In this document: positions 16,801 through 20,195 of the stretch, piece by piece
Layout: each line of letters opens with the position of its first letter
Position numbering within the stretch: the stretch's first letter is position 1
Assembly (NCBI GenBank): GCA_016938155.1
Contig: JAFGVF010000167.1
Span: forward strand, 1-20,195
Source of the DNA: Candidatus Cloacimonadota bacterium
GTDB lineage: Bacteria > Cloacimonadota > Cloacimonadia > Cloacimonadales > JAFGVF01
Reading direction: 5' to 3'
Length of the DNA: 20,195 nt
Program-made: the position numbers and the translations under genes
Notes under the pieces: model-generated
The model's database searches: none
Told to the model about the DNA's origin: nothing
The model's input: only the letters and a program-made list of their open reading frames with translations

Positions 16801-19123
16801 CAATGTGCACTCTTTGCCTGTTTTCTCTAACTGGCTGGGGAAAAACATGTGGGGCAGTCTCACTGTTCACTTGACCTCGAATGTAGGAGGAATTCCTGAG
16901 GGAGCTTCTATAGACATGACAGCTTTAACTCCTGACCCTGACGGAGACTATTTGACATATCATGGTCAGGTCAATGCTCAAGGTACATCAGTTATTCCAC
17001 ATATATGGTATGGACCTTACAGAATTACTGCCATGTTAACCGGTTTTCAAGGTACTACTTTAGATAGCTATACGATAGATGGGAATAATGTACTTGATAT
17101 GATGATTACTGAGTTGATGATTCCTGCTCATGATGTTGTTGCAGATGTAAATGATTTAAGTACCATAGTTTCTGTACACTGGGGTTCTCCCGGAGCCGGA
17201 AATGCACCTCAGTGGATTAATTGGGATAATGGCACAAATGGAAATGGGGTTGGTACGGGAGCAGCAGCAGAATTTGATATAGCCGCCCGGTGGGAACCGG
17301 AACATATTGATGATTTCGGTGGGATGTTTGTAACTCAGGTTAAATTCTATCCAAGAGAAATGAATTGTGAATACACCATCAGAGTATGGTCAGGTGAGAA
17401 TGCAGGCACTCTCCTGGGCGAACAACTTTGTACAAACATTGTTTCCGTTACTCAATGGCATACGGAAGTTCTTGCTAATCCCATTCAGATAGATCCGTCT
17501 CAGGAATTGTGGGTTGGGGTTCACATAAATACTCAAACCGGCTATCCGGGAGGGTGTGATACAGGTCCCGCCATTGATGGTTATGGTAATATGATGTATT
17601 GGAGTGGTTCTTGGCAAACTTTGCTTGAAATAGCTCCTACACTTGACTATAACTGGAATATTCAGGCTTGGGTTGATTGGGATACAGCCGGAAGAGAGCC
17701 ACAATTATTGGGGACACCTTTCCCTTCAGCAGCTGATATTCATATTAACAATGAAAGCTTATCGGCAGGATTTATAAATTCTACTATACGGGATGAGAGA
17801 GAAGCACTCGGTTTCAATCTTTACAGGCTTCATGAAGGTCAGGAAGATAACTCTGTGAGTTGGGTTCTTCTTGAAGAGATGACAAACGATACTCTTTTTG
17901 TTGATACAGCTTGGCCCGGATTACCAACAAGCAATTATCGCTACGCTGTGAAGGTTGTATATACGGGAGGAATTGAATCAACAGCTTCCTTATCTAATCT
18001 TATCAACAAGGATGAAAGGGGGTATCTCGAGGGCTTCATTACCGATATAAATACCCTTGAACCGATTAATGAGGCAATGATTGTTTCAGATACTCTTCAA
18101 ATTGTAACTGACGAAACAGGTTATTACATTATTCCTCTTGCGGAGGGATTGCACAATCTAACAGTTACAGCAAATATGTATCTCCAAAATGAACTTACTG
18201 ATGTCCCTGTTCTCGGAGAAACGGTTACTTTCTTCAACATTGAATTGACTCCGAGGGCTATTGTAATCGGAGATGACTTTGAAAGCTATGAGCCATTTTC
18301 TCTTGAATTCGGTGACTGGACTCTTGTTGATGACGACGGTCAGAATACTATCGGGTTTGCCAGTTTGAACTTCCCGCATGAAGGCGAAGAAATGGCATAT
18401 ATCCTCTTTAACCCTGATCTCACCACACCTCCTCTTCCTTTTGCTGATGCTCATAGTGGCGAGAAGTATATAGCCTGCTTTGCAGCTACTCCCGGAAGAA
18501 ATGACGATTGGATTATCACACCTCCACTTATGCTTGGTGACGAGGGAGGGCTGGTTAACTTCTGGGCTCGTTCTTTCACAGACCAATATGGTCTGGAAGA
18601 ATTTTTTGTTGGAGTAAGCACAAGTTCAGAAGGAACTGATGATTTCGAGATGCTGACTCTATCATCTGTATTCGTTCCGACTTCATGGACATACTTCACC
18701 TATGATTTGGCTGAATATATAGGACAGGTTATCAGAGTGGGAGTTCAATGTGTATCTAATGAAAGCTTTGCTTTGCTTATTGATGATTTGGCAATTGACT
18801 CTGTAGGTGGATATGTAGCTAATGAAGAGGTTGAACAGCTTCCTTTAAGGAACATGCTGCATAGTAATTTCCCGAATCCATTCAATCCGGAAACTACAAT
18901 CTCCTTTGATATTGCTGAAACATCTCCGGTTTCTCTTGAGATATATAATATTAGAGGACAGAAAGTAAAATCTCTAACAAGACAGATTTATCAACCCGGA
19001 AGTTATTCTCTAGTGTGGAATGGTGTTAATGATCACGGGGACAACTGTGGCAGCGGTGTCTATTTCTACAAGCTTAAAGCCGGAAGTTATTCCAAAACAA
19101 AGAAAATGATTCTGATGAAATAG
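13883..19123 (+). CDS. Very large secreted multidomain protein with C-terminal sorting/FlgD-like tail
   Basis: The 1746 residues start with a signal peptide ending LFLSA, likely cut after A20. In order I see: an N-terminal domain (25-230) with DDNYVGPFSIGFNFPFYESVY and YIGSNGMVGF; a CARDB-like part; a beta module (349-523) like those of the 768-residue protein; two carboxypeptidase-regulatory-like domains (526-605, 607-686); module A1 (691-873) and Ig-like B1 (916-986); a further beta domain (991-1080); A2 (1081-1270) and B2 (1306-1373), copies of A1 and B1; a third regulatory-like domain (1380-1456); a cleaved-adhesin-like domain (1463-1643) with DDWIITPPL; and the tail (1660-1746) with FPNPFNP and SGVYFYKLKAG. 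GAGGGG (13871-13876) is six bases before the ATG. No catalytic motif was recognised. Surface adhesion or polymer binding is inferred from the architecture. Confidence 0.88.
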   Translation: MKKLFVFLSLTLLLSLFLSAQNTGGPDNYGYTYINSLETNGPAYNWFTSPETNEITGFSDDNYVGPFSIGFNFPFYESVYSELYIGSNGMVGFDQVSMNSLSHATIPTAGAPNSQIFWCWDDLNPIYTWASSHVYTDNTVIDQLNAFVISFISYAEYGGSTAPDDCINAQVILFEDGNIIMQYDTIGTSFDITNCTVGLENEDGTDGLLYRYNTTGGPLQNSLAISYTRPVPQADDLRAMTVTGNVNPTALVSYPYTITVMNRGQNNADTFTIKLMQYVDGTNDIELGSIAGTLLEPNGIDDYTLNYSFPTAGVFHIYGMVEYAADLAPNDNITSLLDINVQPEGTAVCDIGTGATLSYQIPYNFYYMNSLTQTMYYPDEIPLGGVISGMDFHVSWVDNLVDKPLNIWIGETTQPDLSNGFIDAGSLTQVYNANYSFVPGDYSVHLDFISPFAYNGGNLVLLFERPMDTQIYSSLDRWYCSTTTITNRTIQAISDGTDLDPFTPPAGSYLSMIPNIRLYFVTAGLGSLEGTITDGVNPLAGVIVNVNGTNYHTITDDNGFYSFAFLPANDYTISANLHGYYESSQIVTITEDNVTTADITMVTLPVCTVSGQIIASDTMVGIPGTAILTGYEDYSVQSDNNGFFSIPGVYCNNDYQLTLNSIGYSSVNQTVNVAGVDVNMGQIVLQEIAFPVANVIAQELDTDEAYITWNPPVTSGQGGAWVHKDSGINEDGIGLTSGGTFEVAVKYDANELTLYTGFYLNSVRFYLQSAASAINIKIYSGDLGTVLLHEEPVTNYTVDAWNEIQLSNSIPITGQTALWIGYQVTHASTDRPAGCDGGPHQPGGDMIKTAGVWEELHVLVASLDYNWNIQGFLSQTPATARANDSLISLNNSPLRNFDTTLSCEVNHLPLAERIVPNRSLMNYTIYSLLNGNESNPASWTQLATIQDTTYTDTAWIGLPSGVYKYAVIANYTNNVHSLPVFSNWLGKNMWGSLTVHLTSNVGGIPEGASIDMTALTPDPDGDYLTYHGQVNAQGTSVIPHIWYGPYRITAMLTGFQGTTLDSYTIDGNNVLDMMITELMIPAHDVVADVNDLSTIVSVHWGSPGAGNAPQWINWDNGTNGNGVGTGAAAEFDIAARWEPEHIDDFGGMFVTQVKFYPREMNCEYTIRVWSGENAGTLLGEQLCTNIVSVTQWHTEVLANPIQIDPSQELWVGVHINTQTGYPGGCDTGPAIDGYGNMMYWSGSWQTLLEIAPTLDYNWNIQAWVDWDTAGREPQLLGTPFPSAADIHINNESLSAGFINSTIRDEREALGFNLYRLHEGQEDNSVSWVLLEEMTNDTLFVDTAWPGLPTSNYRYAVKVVYTGGIESTASLSNLINKDERGYLEGFITDINTLEPINEAMIVSDTLQIVTDETGYYIIPLAEGLHNLTVTANMYLQNELTDVPVLGETVTFFNIELTPRAIVIGDDFESYEPFSLEFGDWTLVDDDGQNTIGFASLNFPHEGEEMAYILFNPDLTTPPLPFADAHSGEKYIACFAATPGRNDDWIITPPLMLGDEGGLVNFWARSFTDQYGLEEFFVGVSTSSEGTDDFEMLTLSSVFVPTSWTYFTYDLAEYIGQVIRVGVQCVSNESFALLIDDLAIDSVGGYVANEEVEQLPLRNMLHSNFPNPFNPETTISFDIAETSPVSLEIYNIRGQKVKSLTRQIYQPGSYSLVWNGVNDHGDNCGSGVYFYKLKAGSYSKTKKMILMK

Positions 19124-19146
19124 TCTGAGGTTCAAAGGCACTCTAG

Positions 19147-19178
19147 AAAAGGGGCTTAAAAAGTTTAAGCCCCTTTTT
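19147..19178. terminator. Bidirectional terminator between convergent genes
   Basis: GGGGCTTAAA (19151-19160) pairs perfectly with TTTAAGCCCC (19164-19173) around a three-base loop. AAAA before and TTTTT after extend the stem and give U-tracts on both strands. It therefore serves the large secreted protein gene and the convergent phosphofructokinase gene. Confidence 0.92.
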
Positions 19179-19192
19179 AAACTTGAAAATCT

Positions 19193-20195
19193 CTAATCAC
19201 CGAGACAGATGCCTGTTTTTCTGGCAGTATTCACAAGATACGAATTTACATCGACTATATTATACCTACTAATTGCATCTATAATAGGTACATCGATAAC
19301 ATTGGGATGACGATAAGCAACCATGTGTCCGAATTTGCCGGCTTTAGCAAGCTCGAAGGCTTTTACACCAAATTGAGTAGCGAGAATCCTATCGAAAGGA
19401 TTGGGAGTTCCACCGCGTTGCAGATGCCCGAGAATGGTTTCCCGAATATCATAATTGTAGCCTTCCCGTTTGATAAGACGAGATAGCTCCAGAGCAGCTC
19501 CGGCCAGTTTTACCTCATGTCTTCCAATCTCCACTTCCTCATCTGTAGATTGAGTTCCATCAATAGGCATTGCTCCTTCAGCTATGATGATATTTGCAAA
19601 CTTCTTTTTACTGCTCATCCGCTCATGAATTTTAGCTATCACTTTCTTAACATCATAAGGGATTTCCGGTATTAGACAGACTTCAGCACCACCGGCAACT
19701 GCAGCACTCAAGGCAATCCACCCTGCATAGCGTCCCATAACTTCCAGAATCTGGACACGGTGGTGACTGGCAGCTGTGGTAACAAGTTTATCAAGAGCAT
19801 CCGTGGCAGTCTCAACAGCTGTTTGGAACCCGAAGGTATAATCAGTGCTGCATAGGTCGTTATCAATTGTTTTTGGAACACCGATAACGGGCATTCCTTT
19901 TTCAAAAAGTTGTTGGGATATTCTTTGTGAACCATCACCTCCGATGCTGATGACAGCATCAATATTTTGATATTGGAGCTTGTGTACAAGTTCATCGGAA
20001 CGGTCAGCTTCTCCCCAGGTACCGTCAGGATTTTTAATGGGCCAGGCAAATGGTCCACCTTTATTAGTTGAGCCGAGTATTGTGCCACCCTGAACATGTA
20101 TTCCGCCCACTTCCCTTGGTGTAAGTTCCATTAACTCCATCGGTTCGGTGAGGACTCCGTTGAAGGCGTCTATACTTCCGATAACTTCCCATTCG
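19193..20195 (-). CDS. pfkA: 6-phosphofructokinase, partial (N-terminus cut by window edge)
   Basis: The enzyme phosphorylates fructose 6-phosphate to fructose 1,6-bisphosphate in glycolysis. The frame is open to the right edge (first visible residues EWEVIGSIDAFNGVL), so the methionine at 20140 is internal and about 30 N-terminal residues with the first glycine loop are missing. Visible motifs are GGTILGSTNKG, GGDGS (19928-19942), PKTIDND with the catalytic Asp, EVMGRYAGW, and LQRGGTPNPFDRILA. By E. coli numbering, position 104 is Gly (codon 19931-19933) and 124 is Lys (19871-19873). Gly104 favours ATP; Lys124 is typical of pyrophosphate enzymes, and the mixed pair marks the group III or trypanosomatid-like type, usually ATP-dependent. 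The phosphoryl donor is therefore not certain. It converges on the large secreted protein gene and shares its terminator. Confidence 0.94.
   Translation of the reverse strand, partial: EWEVIGSIDAFNGVLTEPMELMELTPREVGGIHVQGGTILGSTNKGGPFAWPIKNPDGTWGEADRSDELVHKLQYQNIDAVISIGGDGSQRISQQLFEKGMPVIGVPKTIDNDLCSTDYTFGFQTAVETATDALDKLVTTAASHHRVQILEVMGRYAGWIALSAAVAGGAEVCLIPEIPYDVKKVIAKIHERMSSKKKFANIIIAEGAMPIDGTQSTDEEVEIGRHEVKLAGAALELSRLIKREGYNYDIRETILGHLQRGGTPNPFDRILATQFGVKAFELAKAGKFGHMVAYRHPNVIDVPIIDAISRYNIVDVNSYLVNTARKTGICLGD

Noticed and set aside
18158..18699. Two minus-strand ORFs inside the large secreted gene
   Set aside because: The opposite strand encodes a continuous cleaved-adhesin-like domain, so these are shadows.
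13883..19123. Internal DNA repeats as a CRISPR or mobile element
   Set aside because: The similarity is between diverged protein modules; the DNA copies are not identical and have no spacers, transposase or terminal repeats.

Overview
The window comes from an AT-rich bacterium with compact housekeeping genes interleaved with large secreted modular proteins. Two of these end in a PNPFNP...SGVYFYKLKAG...TKKM C-terminal module, the 'type A' sorting / FlgD-like tail seen across the Fibrobacterota-Chlorobiota-Bacteroidota (FCB) group and its relatives. With a DUF4900/PilX-like protein, cleaved-adhesin-like domains and carboxypeptidase-regulatory-like repeats, this suggests an FCB-superphylum genome, and Cloacimonadota is my best guess. 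The lineage is inferred from protein style alone.

Layout. Positions 1-1224 (minus) hold a MATE-family exporter whose C-terminus runs off the left edge. A 755-base intergenic region follows, with a DnaA-box-like site and a GC-rich block of 11-base-phased repeats. On the plus strand come comEC (DNA uptake channel), rarA (recombination AAA+ ATPase), comM/yifB (branch-migration helicase), a CobB/Sir2 sirtuin, and a 768-residue secreted protein whose start codon overlaps the sirtuin stop. A strong terminator closes that run. Next are a 36-codon ORF with a good Shine-Dalgarno sequence, a 638-residue membrane-anchored PilX-like/DUF4900 protein with its own terminator, and a 721-base intergenic region with a GC-rich 11-base tandem repeat. 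A 1746-residue secreted multidomain protein follows. A bidirectional terminator separates it from a convergent phosphofructokinase gene (minus), whose N-terminus runs off the right edge.

How the genes fit together. ComEC, RarA and ComM are adjacent and all handle incoming or stalled DNA, so this looks like a natural-transformation/recombination neighbourhood. The pilin-like protein downstream could belong to a type IV pilus-type machine, but no pilus motor genes are in the window. The two secreted proteins share an N-terminal-type jelly-roll-like module, a cleaved-adhesin-like module and the C-terminal tail, so they are probably exported by the same route. The MATE and PFK genes are independent neighbours. 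I see no CRISPR array, rRNA, tRNA, insertion sequence or prophage. The least explained parts are the phased repeats and DnaA-box-like sites in the long intergenic regions, and the small ORF ahead of the pilin-like gene.
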